From: Enterococcus caccae ATCC BAA-1240
GTDB taxonomy: Bacteria; Bacillota; Bacilli; Lactobacillales; Enterococcaceae
DNA length: 64,000 nt
Assembly (NCBI RefSeq): GCF_000407145.1
Contig: NZ_KE136472.1
Coordinates: 849,658 to 913,657, forward strand
Direction of reading: 5' to 3'
This document shows positions 34,120 to 43,289 of this stretch, piece after piece. Position 1 is the stretch's first letter. Each line of letters opens with the position of its first letter. The notes under the pieces are model-generated. The model did no database searches. It was given only the letters and a program-made list of their open reading frames with translations, and was not told the DNA's origin. A program made the position numbers and the translations under genes.

Positions 34120-37100
34120 ATGAGTTTACAATTTATCCGTGGAACGGCCGAAATGGACTTAGAAGAAGCTCTTTTGCAAGCTTCTGTTAAGTGGTTGGAC
34201 GAAGATGATGCCCATGAAGTTTTTTATTTAGTGCCTAATCATATGAAATTTGAGCAAGAAATCAATGCGCTTAAACGCATTAAAACGATACAAGGGAATC
34301 AAAGCGAGTCAATTGCAACAATGCGGTTTCAAGTGTTTAGTTTTTATCGACTGGCATGGTATTTTTTACAACATACGCAATTTTACAGCTCAGAAATACT
34401 TTCTGAAGCGGGGGCTGCGATGGTATTTAGAAAGATTTTATCGGAAAACGAAGAAGAATTAAAAGTCTTTCGTGGAGAAGTCAATAAAGCCGGTTTTATT
34501 CAACAACTTTTTGATCTTTATCAGGAAGTGAAGGAAGGAAATGTTGATTTAGATGATCTGTTTGGTCATCTTTCTGGGGCCAATTCAGATAGCAAAGAAC
34601 AAGATTTGCAATTAAAGATTCAAGATATTAAATTGGTTTTTTCAAAGTTTGAAGACACCATGAGTCAGTATGGGATAAAATCTGCTGAAATCATTCATTA
34701 TTTAACGGATTATTTGGAGACCAAAGATTTGAGCCACGTTTTATTTGTAGTGAATGGCTATCATAATTTTTCAGCAAGAGAATTGAAATTAATGGAGACA
34801 TTGATGCGTCGGAGTGGGGAAGTCAAAATTTCTTTGGTGCTGGATAAAAAATATCCAAATGAATTACCCTCTCTGATGAATCTATTTTATGAAACAGGTA
34901 CAACGTATCATAAGTTATATCAATTAGCTAGAAATTCAAATGTAGCAATATTACCTGATTATATAGAAAAAAAGAAAATGCTGATTGAAAATAGCAGTCT
35001 TCATACTCTTGAAGACTATTGGATTGATGCACAAGAAAGTCATCCTAAGAAAGAAAAACAAATACTTACAGATGATCATCTGCAATTTTGGTGTGCAGAA
35101 AATCCAAAAGAAGAAATCAATCATATTGCAAAGGAAATCAGAAGATTAATAGTCGAAGAAAATTATCGTTATAAAGATATCCAGCTGCTGACTCGAGAAC
35201 TGGATAGTTACGAAACGATGATCGAACCGTTGTTTTCAATGCTTGATATTCCCGTATACTTGGATCGAGACATGGCGATGGAACAACATCCATTAGTAGA
35301 ATTTATCCAATCTCTATTTGCCATCCATAGTTACCATTACCGTTATCGTGATGTCTTACGTTTTTTAAGAACAGAATTATTTTTTCCTATAAACGATCAA
35401 ATAACTACCGAAGAATGGCAAACGCAACGCAATGAGTGGCGTCGTAAAATTGATGTGACAGAGAATGTTGTGTTAGCTTACGGTTATGAAGGGTATCATT
35501 GGGAGAAAAATAAGGACTGGCACTTTATTCGTTATGATTTTGAAACTGAGCAACAAGATGATACAGAATGGATTGAAAAAGAGTCCAATGTTGTGAGAAG
35601 CATGGTTCAACAAACTATTCCTACCTTTTACAAGCAACTTCAAAAAGCTCATACAGGGATTGAAGCAGCTGATTCTTTTTACCGTTTCATGGTGAACAAT
35701 GGGGTAGAAAAACAGTTGATGATGTGGCGTAATCAAGCAATTGAACGAGGAGAATTAGAAGAAGCTCGTAATCATGAACAAACGTGGGCAGCTTTGATGA
35801 CCTTGTTGGATGAGTATGTCACGATTTATGGCAACGAATCATTTGATTTAACTGTATTTGAAGAGATTTTTTCTAGTGGTTTAGAAGGCTTACGATACAA
35901 TAAAGTGCCGACTGCAATTGATCAAGTCCAAGTTCGTTCAATAGATCTTGCACGACCTGGACAGGCTAAAATCGTATTTGCGATTGGGCTGACGGATCAA
36001 GTATTACCACAAAAATTTGATAATAAAACATTATTATCTGACGAAGAGCGACAATTTGTGAATGGCTATCTGGAAGAAGGGCAATTTTTACTGAATGACA
36101 CAAGAAAAAGTATTGCGAAAGAACCTTTTAATGCGTATATCATGTTTTCAGCCGCAACGGAACGTCTATACTTTTCATATCCAAGTGTAAAAGATACGAC
36201 TAAAGATGTGAAAGTTTCAACCTACTTAGCGAATATTCAAAAGGATTTAGGGTTGCAATTGCAACAAAGAAACGCTCTGACGATTATAGATAGAGAACAG
36301 GTCAGTTTAGAGCATGTAGGCACATATCGAACGTTGATCAGTGATTTAACGAATCTAAAACGTCAAAAAAAGGAAACCCAAGAAGGAATTTTGGCTTTTT
36401 GGCTTACTTTGGAAGAAGCCTTGATGAAACAGTCACAAGGGAAACTGGCGAGTCATGTTTTTGAAAGTCTGCGTCATCAAAATCTGCCGGAAAACTTAGA
36501 AGAACATCTTGCAAATGAATTATATACAAAACATATTTATACCTCTGTCTCAAGGATGGAAAGTTTCTATCGCTGTCAATATCAATATTTCACTCGTTTT
36601 GGTTTAGGGCTAAAGGAAAGAGATGTTTTTGCCTTAACGCCAGCAGCTACTGGTGAATTTTTCCATGAAGCATTAGATCAGTTCTTTAAATTACTGATCA
36701 TACAAAACAAACAATTATCTGAATTAACAGATCGAGAAGTTGGAGAGTTTACAGAACAAATTCTAAATGCGGTGTTCGGGGAGATTAAGTTTTCGATTTT
36801 AGATTCTTCAAGTCGGATGAATTATATTCGCTATCAATTGGGACAAACAATTAAAAAAGTTAGCTGGGCTTTAAAACGTCAAAGTGAACGTAGCGGGATG
36901 ACTACAGTTCAAACGGAGGTTTTGTTTGGCCAAATTGCCAGTCAAAAGGGAATCAAAGGATTAGATTTGCCACTGAAAAATGGTGGCAATATCAGTGTTA
37001 GAGGGAAAATCGATCGTTTAGATCAATTAGTGACACCAGAGTCTATCTATTTAGGTGTAGTGGATTATAAATCTAGTCATAAGAAATTTAACATTACAGA

Positions 37101-37698
37101 AGCTTATTATGGTTTAGCCATGCAAATGTTGACCTACTTGGATGTTGCCCTGATGGATGCAGTGAATTTGGTAGGTAGAACAGCAAAACCGGCGGGCTCA
37201 TTTTATCTTCACGTTCATAATCCAATTCTTCCGTATGAAACAGAGGACAAAAAAGAGCAGCAACTTTTAAAAAAATTCCAGTTTGATGGTTTGTTATTGA
37301 ATGATCCTACTTTGCTCGAAAATCTTGATAAGGGCTTACAACCAAAACAAAGTTCCTTAATTTTCCCAATCGAAGAATCCGCAAAAGAAATCATTAAACC
37401 AGGTCGTCGTCAAGAAGATAAATTTGTGACAGAGCCAGAATTAGACGCATTATTATCACATAATCGCAGTAAGTTTATAGAAGCTGGGAATAAAGTGATA
37501 AGCGGCGAAATTGATTTAAATCCAGCATATCAAGGCAAAGAACGAATTGCCTGTCGCTTTTGTCCATTCAGAAGTGTCTGCAATTTTGATGTTATGCTGA
37601 AAGAAAACAACTATAATCGAATTGAAACATTATCTAAAAAGGAAGTTATGGAACGTTTGCTTGAAAACGAGCAGGAAGGAGGATCTTTTGATGAGTAA
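34120..37698 (+). CDS. rexB: ATP-dependent helicase/nuclease subunit RexB (AddB-type)
   Basis: 1192 residues. RexAB is the lactic-acid-bacterial counterpart of AddAB/RecBCD: it resects double-strand ends for recombination and degrades foreign linear DNA. The C-terminal nuclease domain contains GKIDRLDQL and GVVDYKSSHKKF (about 960-990). Its iron-sulfur cysteines are seen as FYRCQYQYF (about 820) and CRFCPFRSVC (about 1150). No intact Walker A motif is seen, as expected for the B subunit of RexAB. The 3' end overlaps rexA by eight bases, which implies coupled translation and equal amounts of both subunits. Confidence 0.94.
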   Translation: MSLQFIRGTAEMDLEEALLQASVKWLDEDDAHEVFYLVPNHMKFEQEINALKRIKTIQGNQSESIATMRFQVFSFYRLAWYFLQHTQFYSSEILSEAGAAMVFRKILSENEEELKVFRGEVNKAGFIQQLFDLYQEVKEGNVDLDDLFGHLSGANSDSKEQDLQLKIQDIKLVFSKFEDTMSQYGIKSAEIIHYLTDYLETKDLSHVLFVVNGYHNFSARELKLMETLMRRSGEVKISLVLDKKYPNELPSLMNLFYETGTTYHKLYQLARNSNVAILPDYIEKKKMLIENSSLHTLEDYWIDAQESHPKKEKQILTDDHLQFWCAENPKEEINHIAKEIRRLIVEENYRYKDIQLLTRELDSYETMIEPLFSMLDIPVYLDRDMAMEQHPLVEFIQSLFAIHSYHYRYRDVLRFLRTELFFPINDQITTEEWQTQRNEWRRKIDVTENVVLAYGYEGYHWEKNKDWHFIRYDFETEQQDDTEWIEKESNVVRSMVQQTIPTFYKQLQKAHTGIEAADSFYRFMVNNGVEKQLMMWRNQAIERGELEEARNHEQTWAALMTLLDEYVTIYGNESFDLTVFEEIFSSGLEGLRYNKVPTAIDQVQVRSIDLARPGQAKIVFAIGLTDQVLPQKFDNKTLLSDEERQFVNGYLEEGQFLLNDTRKSIAKEPFNAYIMFSAATERLYFSYPSVKDTTKDVKVSTYLANIQKDLGLQLQQRNALTIIDREQVSLEHVGTYRTLISDLTNLKRQKKETQEGILAFWLTLEEALMKQSQGKLASHVFESLRHQNLPENLEEHLANELYTKHIYTSVSRMESFYRCQYQYFTRFGLGLKERDVFALTPAATGEFFHEALDQFFKLLIIQNKQLSELTDREVGEFTEQILNAVFGEIKFSILDSSSRMNYIRYQLGQTIKKVSWALKRQSERSGMTTVQTEVLFGQIASQKGIKGLDLPLKNGGNISVRGKIDRLDQLVTPESIYLGVVDYKSSHKKFNITEAYYGLAMQMLTYLDVALMDAVNLVGRTAKPAGSFYLHVHNPILPYETEDKKEQQLLKKFQFDGLLLNDPTLLENLDKGLQPKQSSLIFPIEESAKEIIKPGRRQEDKFVTEPELDALLSHNRSKFIEAGNKVISGEIDLNPAYQGKERIACRFCPFRSVCNFDVMLKENNYNRIETLSKKEVMERLLENEQEGGSFDE

Positions 37699-40600
37699 GA
37701 CTATCCCGCTACGTCCGGAAAATGAACAATTTACTGATAATCAATGGCAAGCAGTATTCGATGGTGATGAAAATATATTGGTTTCGGCTTCGGCTGGATC
37801 AGGCAAAACCACGGTTCTTGTTCGTAGAGTAATCGAAAAGCTTAAAAGTGGTGTAGATATTGATCGTTTATTGATTGTGACATACACGGAAGCCGCAGCG
37901 AAAGAAATGAAAGAAAGAATCCAAGTTGCGCTACAAAAGGCGATTACTAACGAAAGTGACCAGGAGAAAAAACAACATTTTGTCCGACAACTGACCTTAC
38001 TTCCAACGGCAAATATCAGTACGTTACATGCTTTTTGTTTAACAGTGATCCGACGGTTTTATTATTTGATCGAAATGGATCCTGTTTTCCGTTTGTTGAC
38101 GGATGAAACAGAAATGTTGCTTTTAAAAGAAGATGTTTGGGATGAACTGAGGGAGAAATTCTATTCTGAAAATGAAGAAGCTTTTTATCAATTGACTAGC
38201 AATTTTTCTAATGACCGCAGCGATGATGGTCTAACAAAACTGATTTTTTCTTTATATGAGTTTGCCCGTGCCAATCCTGATCCAAATGAATGGCTGACAC
38301 ATTTAGCGGATAGTTATCATGTTTCAGGACAGTTAGGTGATTCAGTTCTATTTCAAGAGTATTTGAAACCCCAAGTTATGGAAAGTCTGTTAAGATGCGT
38401 GGATCGATATGAGGAAATGATTCGCTTAACAGATGGCGAAGAGAAACTGCAAAAAATTGCGAATCTAGCTAGAAATGAAAAAGAATTTGTTGAAACCTTC
38501 AGTAGCCAATTAGCAGATAATGATTTAGAATCAGGATTTGACATTTCAAAAACAGTTACTTTTGAACGTTATCCTACAGTACGCGTGGAAGAACTAAAAG
38601 AGATTTCAACGCAAGCAAAAAATTTACGTGAACAAAATAAAAAAGCGATCAATGATATTCTAGAAAGTTTGTTTACCCTATCACCGGATCAAATGAAGGA
38701 GATTTTAGAACAATCTCAGCCGCTAGTTGAAGAAATGGCTAAAGTTGGAAAAGCGTTCATTGAAACTTATAGTCAACAAAAGCTTAAAAAAGGATTAGTT
38801 GATTTTAATGATTTGGAACACTTTACGTTGAATATTTTGGCGAAAAAAGAGGCTGGCGAATGGTTTGGTACAGAAGCATCTAACTATTATCGAGAGAAAT
38901 TTGAAGAAGTGTTAGTTGATGAATATCAAGATATCAATCGATTGCAAGAAACGATTCTTTACTGGCTGAGAAGACCAGGCACTGATGAGGGAAACCTATT
39001 TATGGTTGGCGATGTCAAACAATCGATATACTCGTTTCGTTTAGCTGACCCAACATTATTTATTGAAAAATACAATCAATATGGACAAACAAATGATGGA
39101 AAGCGAATCATCTTAGCTGAGAATTTTCGTTCTAGAAGAAATGTATTGGATTTTACCAATCTAATTTTTGACCAGTTGATGGACGAACGTGTTGGGCAAA
39201 TTGCCTATGATGAGGCAGCACAACTCGTTCATGGATTTGATCAGTTTGCTGAAGCAGAAAATTATGATGCCGAGCTCTTGATTTATGAGAAAAAATCGGA
39301 ACAGTTGGAAGAACCGTTCCAGCTTGACGATAGTCAATTGATTTTAGAAGATAAAACTGAAGGCGAATTGCATATGACTGCGCTCAAAATTAGAGAGTTG
39401 ATCGATAATAACTTTTTGATCTATGATAAATCAACTAAAGAAAATCGACCATTGACCTACAAAGATATCGTACTTTTAACCCCTACTAAAAAAAATAATT
39501 TGACGATATTAGAAATCTTCAAATTAGCAGGAATTCCGATTCAAGTGAACGATGCGCAAAATTATTTTCAAGCGACAGAAATACAAACAATGGTCGCGCT
39601 TTTGCAGATTATTGACAATCCGTATCAAGATATACCACTTGCGGCAGTGCTACGTTCGCCAATTGTAGGATTAAAAGAAAATGAATTAGTGACACTTCGA
39701 TTAGCCGCTAAAAAAAGTTCGTACTATGACGCATTTTTGCAGTTTAATCAAAACGATCCTGTCGATAAAGGACAACAAGTTCTGAAAGAAAAAACAACCA
39801 AATTCGCTGAATTGCTTGAGCAGTGGCGAGAAATGGCTAGACGAAATCAACTGTCAACACTTATTTGGCAAATTTATCAAGATACTGCTTACTTAGACTA
39901 TGTAGGTGGGATGCCTGCTGGCAAACAACGGCAGGCAAATCTATTTGCGCTAGTGGATCGTGCGTCCAGTTATGAACAAACAAGTTTTCGTGGATTATTT
40001 CAATTTGTTCGTTTTATAGAAAAAATGCAGGAAAAAGATAAGGATCTGGCTGAACCAGTCATTTTAAGTGAAGAAAATGCAGTTCGAGTTATGACAATTC
40101 ATGCTAGTAAAGGCTTGGAATTTCCAGTAGTTTTTATTTTAGATATGACCAAAGAATTTAATCTTGGAGATTTGAATGAGCGTTATATTTTTGACGATCG
40201 CTTGGGTGTGGGCATCCGATACTTGGATCAAACAGACCGAATGCTTTATGAAACACTGCCATTTTTAGCGATAAAGCAAGCAAAATTAAAAAAATTACTT
40301 TCAGAAGAAATGCGTAAATTATATGTAGCCTTGACTCGGGCAGAACAAAAACTTTACTTAGTTGGGTCTTACAATAATCAAGAAGCGACTTTTAAAGAAT
40401 GGTTGAAAGTTGCGGATGTTCAAACAAAAGTATTGCCAAGTGAAAATCGGTTACAAGGTAAGAGCAGTTTGATGAATTGGGTGGGAATGAGTTTGGTTCG
40501 TCATCAGCAGATGTCCGAATTTCAAACAGAATTTAGTACTGAAAAAATTGCAGGCATCACACAACATCCAGCCGGTTTTTCGATTTCATTTATGACAGCA

Positions 40601-41485
40601 CAAACGATCCAAGAGCAATTTGCTACCTTGCAATTTATTGATACGAGTTTTGGACAAGAGCAGACTAAAAGTAGTGATCCAAAAGCTGTGGAAAAAGGAT
40701 TGCGTCGTTTAAATTATGAATATCCCTACCAACTATCGACAAAAACGACAAATTATCAATCGGTATCAGAGATCAAACGTGTATTCGAAGATCCAGACAA
40801 TAAAGAAATTGCTAAAATAGAAGTGGATGAGAAAAATATCATACAACCCACTTCGATGATTGTTCACCGAATGAGCGAAGGTGAGTTAGGGAAACCCAGA
40901 TTCATTGAGACAATTCGAAAACCGTCGGCAGTAGAGATTGGTTCGGCTACGCATTATGTATTACAATTGTTAGATTTAAGTGAGGAACCAACTAAAGAGA
41001 GTATTATCCAATTGATCGAAGAGCTTGTTCAGACGAAAATTATTCAAGAAAACGTAGCAAAGCAAATCAATGTTGATCAGGTGCTCTCGTTTTATCAAAC
41101 AAATTTAGGGCAACAATTATTAAAAAATCCAACGCATGTTGTCCGTGAGCAACCATTTTCAATGTTGTTAAAAGCAGAAGAATTGATCAAAGATTATCCT
41201 AAAGAAACTCAGGATGATTTATTAATTCACGGAATGATCGATGGTTATCTTGAACAAGAAAAAAACTGCATTCTTTATGACTACAAAACTGATTTTGTTC
41301 AAGATATTGAAAACCCTCAAGAAATTAAGAAAATCATCCAACGATATCGGGGTCAGCTGAATTTGTATCGAAAAGCACTAGCTCAAGCTACCAGCAAAGA
41401 AGTAACGCAAGTTTTTCTAGTTTTATTATCAGCTGGAATCATTATCGATATGATTAATGAACAAATCATTGAAAAAATGAAGTAA
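37691..41485 (+). CDS. rexA: ATP-dependent helicase/nuclease subunit RexA (AddA-type)
   Basis: 1264 residues. It is a UvrD/Rep-type superfamily-1 helicase with Walker A SASAGSGKTTVLVRRV (about 33-48), motif II VLVDEYQDINRLQ, motif V RVMTIHASKGLEFPVVF and motif VI EEMRKLYVALTRAEQKLYLVG. A C-terminal RecB-type nuclease domain follows, with GMIDGYLEQEKNCILYDYKTD (about 1180-1200). It unwinds and degrades DNA ends together with RexB. ATG 37691 was chosen because GGAGGATC precedes it and because it gives the typical eight-base overlap with rexB; the earlier in-frame ATG at 37622 lies deep inside rexB. Confidence 0.95.
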   Translation: MSKTIPLRPENEQFTDNQWQAVFDGDENILVSASAGSGKTTVLVRRVIEKLKSGVDIDRLLIVTYTEAAAKEMKERIQVALQKAITNESDQEKKQHFVRQLTLLPTANISTLHAFCLTVIRRFYYLIEMDPVFRLLTDETEMLLLKEDVWDELREKFYSENEEAFYQLTSNFSNDRSDDGLTKLIFSLYEFARANPDPNEWLTHLADSYHVSGQLGDSVLFQEYLKPQVMESLLRCVDRYEEMIRLTDGEEKLQKIANLARNEKEFVETFSSQLADNDLESGFDISKTVTFERYPTVRVEELKEISTQAKNLREQNKKAINDILESLFTLSPDQMKEILEQSQPLVEEMAKVGKAFIETYSQQKLKKGLVDFNDLEHFTLNILAKKEAGEWFGTEASNYYREKFEEVLVDEYQDINRLQETILYWLRRPGTDEGNLFMVGDVKQSIYSFRLADPTLFIEKYNQYGQTNDGKRIILAENFRSRRNVLDFTNLIFDQLMDERVGQIAYDEAAQLVHGFDQFAEAENYDAELLIYEKKSEQLEEPFQLDDSQLILEDKTEGELHMTALKIRELIDNNFLIYDKSTKENRPLTYKDIVLLTPTKKNNLTILEIFKLAGIPIQVNDAQNYFQATEIQTMVALLQIIDNPYQDIPLAAVLRSPIVGLKENELVTLRLAAKKSSYYDAFLQFNQNDPVDKGQQVLKEKTTKFAELLEQWREMARRNQLSTLIWQIYQDTAYLDYVGGMPAGKQRQANLFALVDRASSYEQTSFRGLFQFVRFIEKMQEKDKDLAEPVILSEENAVRVMTIHASKGLEFPVVFILDMTKEFNLGDLNERYIFDDRLGVGIRYLDQTDRMLYETLPFLAIKQAKLKKLLSEEMRKLYVALTRAEQKLYLVGSYNNQEATFKEWLKVADVQTKVLPSENRLQGKSSLMNWVGMSLVRHQQMSEFQTEFSTEKIAGITQHPAGFSISFMTAQTIQEQFATLQFIDTSFGQEQTKSSDPKAVEKGLRRLNYEYPYQLSTKTTNYQSVSEIKRVFEDPDNKEIAKIEVDEKNIIQPTSMIVHRMSEGELGKPRFIETIRKPSAVEIGSATHYVLQLLDLSEEPTKESIIQLIEELVQTKIIQENVAKQINVDQVLSFYQTNLGQQLLKNPTHVVREQPFSMLLKAEELIKDYPKETQDDLLIHGMIDGYLEQEKNCILYDYKTDFVQDIENPQEIKKIIQRYRGQLNLYRKALAQATSKEVTQVFLVLLSAGIIIDMINEQIIEKMK

Positions 41486-41500
41486 AACGAAAGCAAATGT

Positions 41501-41530
41501 ACTTACAAATTGTAAGTTGTGTGCTATACT
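41501..41530 (+). promoter_or_regulatory. HxlR promoter with overlapping palindromic operator
   Basis: ACTTACAAATTGTAAGT (41501-41517) is a perfect palindrome around a single central base. It covers the expected -35 region, and TATACT (41525-41530) fits a -10 box 17 bases after CTTACA. This suggests autoregulation by the HxlR protein. A similar inverted repeat lies at 53524-53543. Confidence 0.6.
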
Positions 41531-41550
41531 CAATGCACGAGGTGAGGAAA

Positions 41551-41895
41551 ATGGAGCAAGTAAAAACAACCGAGTTTTCATTATGTCCTAAATTTGAAAA
41601 AGCTTTTGCAATTTTAGGGAAAAAATGGAATGGTTTGATTATTGATGTCTTGTTGGAAAATGGTCCTCAACGATTTGGTGAGTTAAGACAAAAAATCCCG
41701 GAACTAAGCGATCGAGTGTTAGTAGAACGCTTAAAAGAATTAGAAAGTGAAGGGATCATCTCAAAAGCAGTTCGTTGTGATGAGAGTAGCCGTCTTGAAT
41801 ATTTTCTCTCAAATAAGGGCAAGGACTTACAGCAAGCAATGGAACAAATCCAGCACTGGGCAGAAAAATGGGTCACGGCTGAAGAATGCAGTTGA
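41551..41895 (+). CDS. HxlR-family transcriptional regulator
   Basis: 114 residues. It is a winged helix-turn-helix protein with the HxlR core: an N-terminal LCPKFEKAFAILGKKWNGLII, then the recognition part RFGELRQKIPELSDRVLVERL and a wing ending SRLEYFLSNKG. There are few cysteines (CPKF, one near the wing, and one at the end), so thiol sensing is possible but not shown. ATG 41551 was chosen because GAGGTGAGG precedes it and the family N-terminus begins here. A perfect palindrome in its promoter suggests autoregulation. HxlR proteins often control neighbouring or efflux/redox genes; here the similar repeat upstream of the efflux operon at 53626 is a candidate target. Confidence 0.87.
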   Translation: MEQVKTTEFSLCPKFEKAFAILGKKWNGLIIDVLLENGPQRFGELRQKIPELSDRVLVERLKELESEGIISKAVRCDESSRLEYFLSNKGKDLQQAMEQIQHWAEKWVTAEECS

Positions 41896-41939
41896 CCTAA
41901 GACTTAATTTCTTGTAAACTGTAATCAATTGAATAACAA

Positions 41940-42172
41940 AAAGCGTAGATGGAAACGAGTAGTTTGGTTGATGCAAAAAGGGAAAACCTGTCTTAGACTG
42001 TAAACAGGTTATGTCATCGAAAAATGAAGTTCACTTCCGGAGTTTGTTTGTTCTGTGAAAGATCAGACCGGTGAAAGCCGTTATAAGAATTGAGTGCATG
42101 ATTTTTTGTCATGAAGTAGGATGGTAACACGATAGCTCGTTCCTTTATATAAGGAATGGGCTATCGTTTTTT
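41940..42172 (+). promoter_or_regulatory. T-box riboswitch (phenylalanine) leader of pheST
   Basis: A structured leader ends in the T-box sequence AGGATGGTAACACG (42118-42131), which pairs with the 3' end of uncharged tRNA. It overlaps a classic terminator: arm 42130-42145, arm 42151-42166, then a T-run. Uncharged tRNA-Phe should favour the antiterminator. A TTC triplet (Phe codon) is present in GTTCACTTCCGG near 42030-42040, but I cannot fix the specifier loop with certainty without folding the RNA. The position before pheS supports the assignment. Confidence 0.88.
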
Positions 42173-42236
42173 ATTTTAGAGATGTTATTAATGATGTGCT
42201 TGATTCATTTATCAAAGAAAAGAAAGGATTAGAAAA

Positions 42237-43283
42237 ATGACATTAAAAGCTCAATTAGAGGCTTTAAGAGATGAAACATTGACGAATATTCAAAATGTTA
42301 CGGATCTTAATGCCTTAAACCAAATCAGAGTAGAAACATTAGGCAAAAAAGGACCAATCACGGAAGTGTTAAGAGGTATGAAAGACTTATCTGCAGAGGA
42401 ACGACCAGTGGTAGGTAGTTTTGCCAATGAAATTCGTGATTTATTGACGGATGCTGTCGAAGCTCGCAAGGCTGTTCTGGAAGCAGTAGCTTTAAATGCT
42501 GCATTAGAACAAGAAACAATTGATGTCACATTACCAGGCAAACAAATGACTCATGGTACTCGACATGTGTTGTCTCAAGTAATGGAAGAAATAGAAGATA
42601 TTTTTGTGGGTATGGGGTATCAAGTTGTAGAAGGCTATGAAGTAGAGTCTGATCATTACAATTTTGAGCGCATGAACTTACCTAAAGATCATCCAGCTCG
42701 TGATATGCAGGATACATTTTATATTTCTGATGAAATTTTGATTCGGACACATACTTCTCCTGTTCAAGCAAGAACAATGGAAAAACATGATTTTTCAAAA
42801 GGTGCTTTACGCATGATTTCACCAGGGAAAGTTTTTCGTAGAGACACAGATGATGCGACGCATAGTCATCAATTTCATCAAATCGAAGGTTTAGTGATTG
42901 ATAAAAATATTACGATGGGTGACTTAAAAGGAACCTTGGAAGTAGTTATGAAGAAGATGTTTGGAGAAGACCGTAAGATTCGTCTTCGCCCAAGCTATTT
43001 TCCATTCACAGAACCTTCTGTTGAAGTTGATGTTAGTTGTTTTAAATGTGGTGGTGCTGGATGTAATGTTTGTAAACAAACTGGCTGGATCGAAATTTTA
43101 GGAGCCGGCATGGTTCATCCTGATGTTTTATCAATGTCAGGAATTGATCCAAATGAATACACTGGTTTTGCTTTTGGCTTAGGTCCAGACCGTGTGGCAA
43201 TGTTACGTTATGGTGTCAATGATATTCGTAATTTTTATCAAAACGATTTACGTTTCTTAAATCAGTTCAAGGTAAAGGAGTAA
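42237..43283 (+). CDS. pheS: phenylalanyl-tRNA synthetase alpha subunit
   Basis: 348 residues, normal length. The N-terminal coiled-coil arm (about 1-90) binds tRNA. The class II catalytic core has motif 2 at [19 protein letters not shown] (about 201-219) and motif 3 at [14 protein letters not shown] (about 320-333). A four-cysteine cluster, [12 protein letters not shown] (about 266-277), lies in the insertion seen in many bacterial PheS proteins. The enzyme charges tRNA-Phe as an alpha2-beta2 tetramer with PheT, whose gene follows after six bases. Expression is controlled by the T-box leader upstream. Confidence 0.97.
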   Translation: MTLKAQLEALRDETLTNIQNVTDLNALNQIRVETLGKKGPITEVLRGMKDLSAEERPVVGSFANEIRDLLTDAVEARKAVLEAVALNAALEQETIDVTLPGKQMTHGTRHVLSQVMEEIEDIFVGMGYQVVEGYEVESDHYNFERMNLPKDHPARDMQDTFYISDEILIRTHTSPVQARTMEKHDFSKGALRMISPGKVFRRDTDDATHSHQFHQIEGLVIDKNITMGDLKGTLEVVMKKMFGEDRKIRLRPSYFPFTEPSVEVDVSCFKCGGAGCNVCKQTGWIEILGAGMVHPDVLSMSGIDPNEYTGFAFGLGPDRVAMLRYGVNDIRNFYQNDLRFLNQFKVKE

Positions 43284-43289
43284 TCGACG

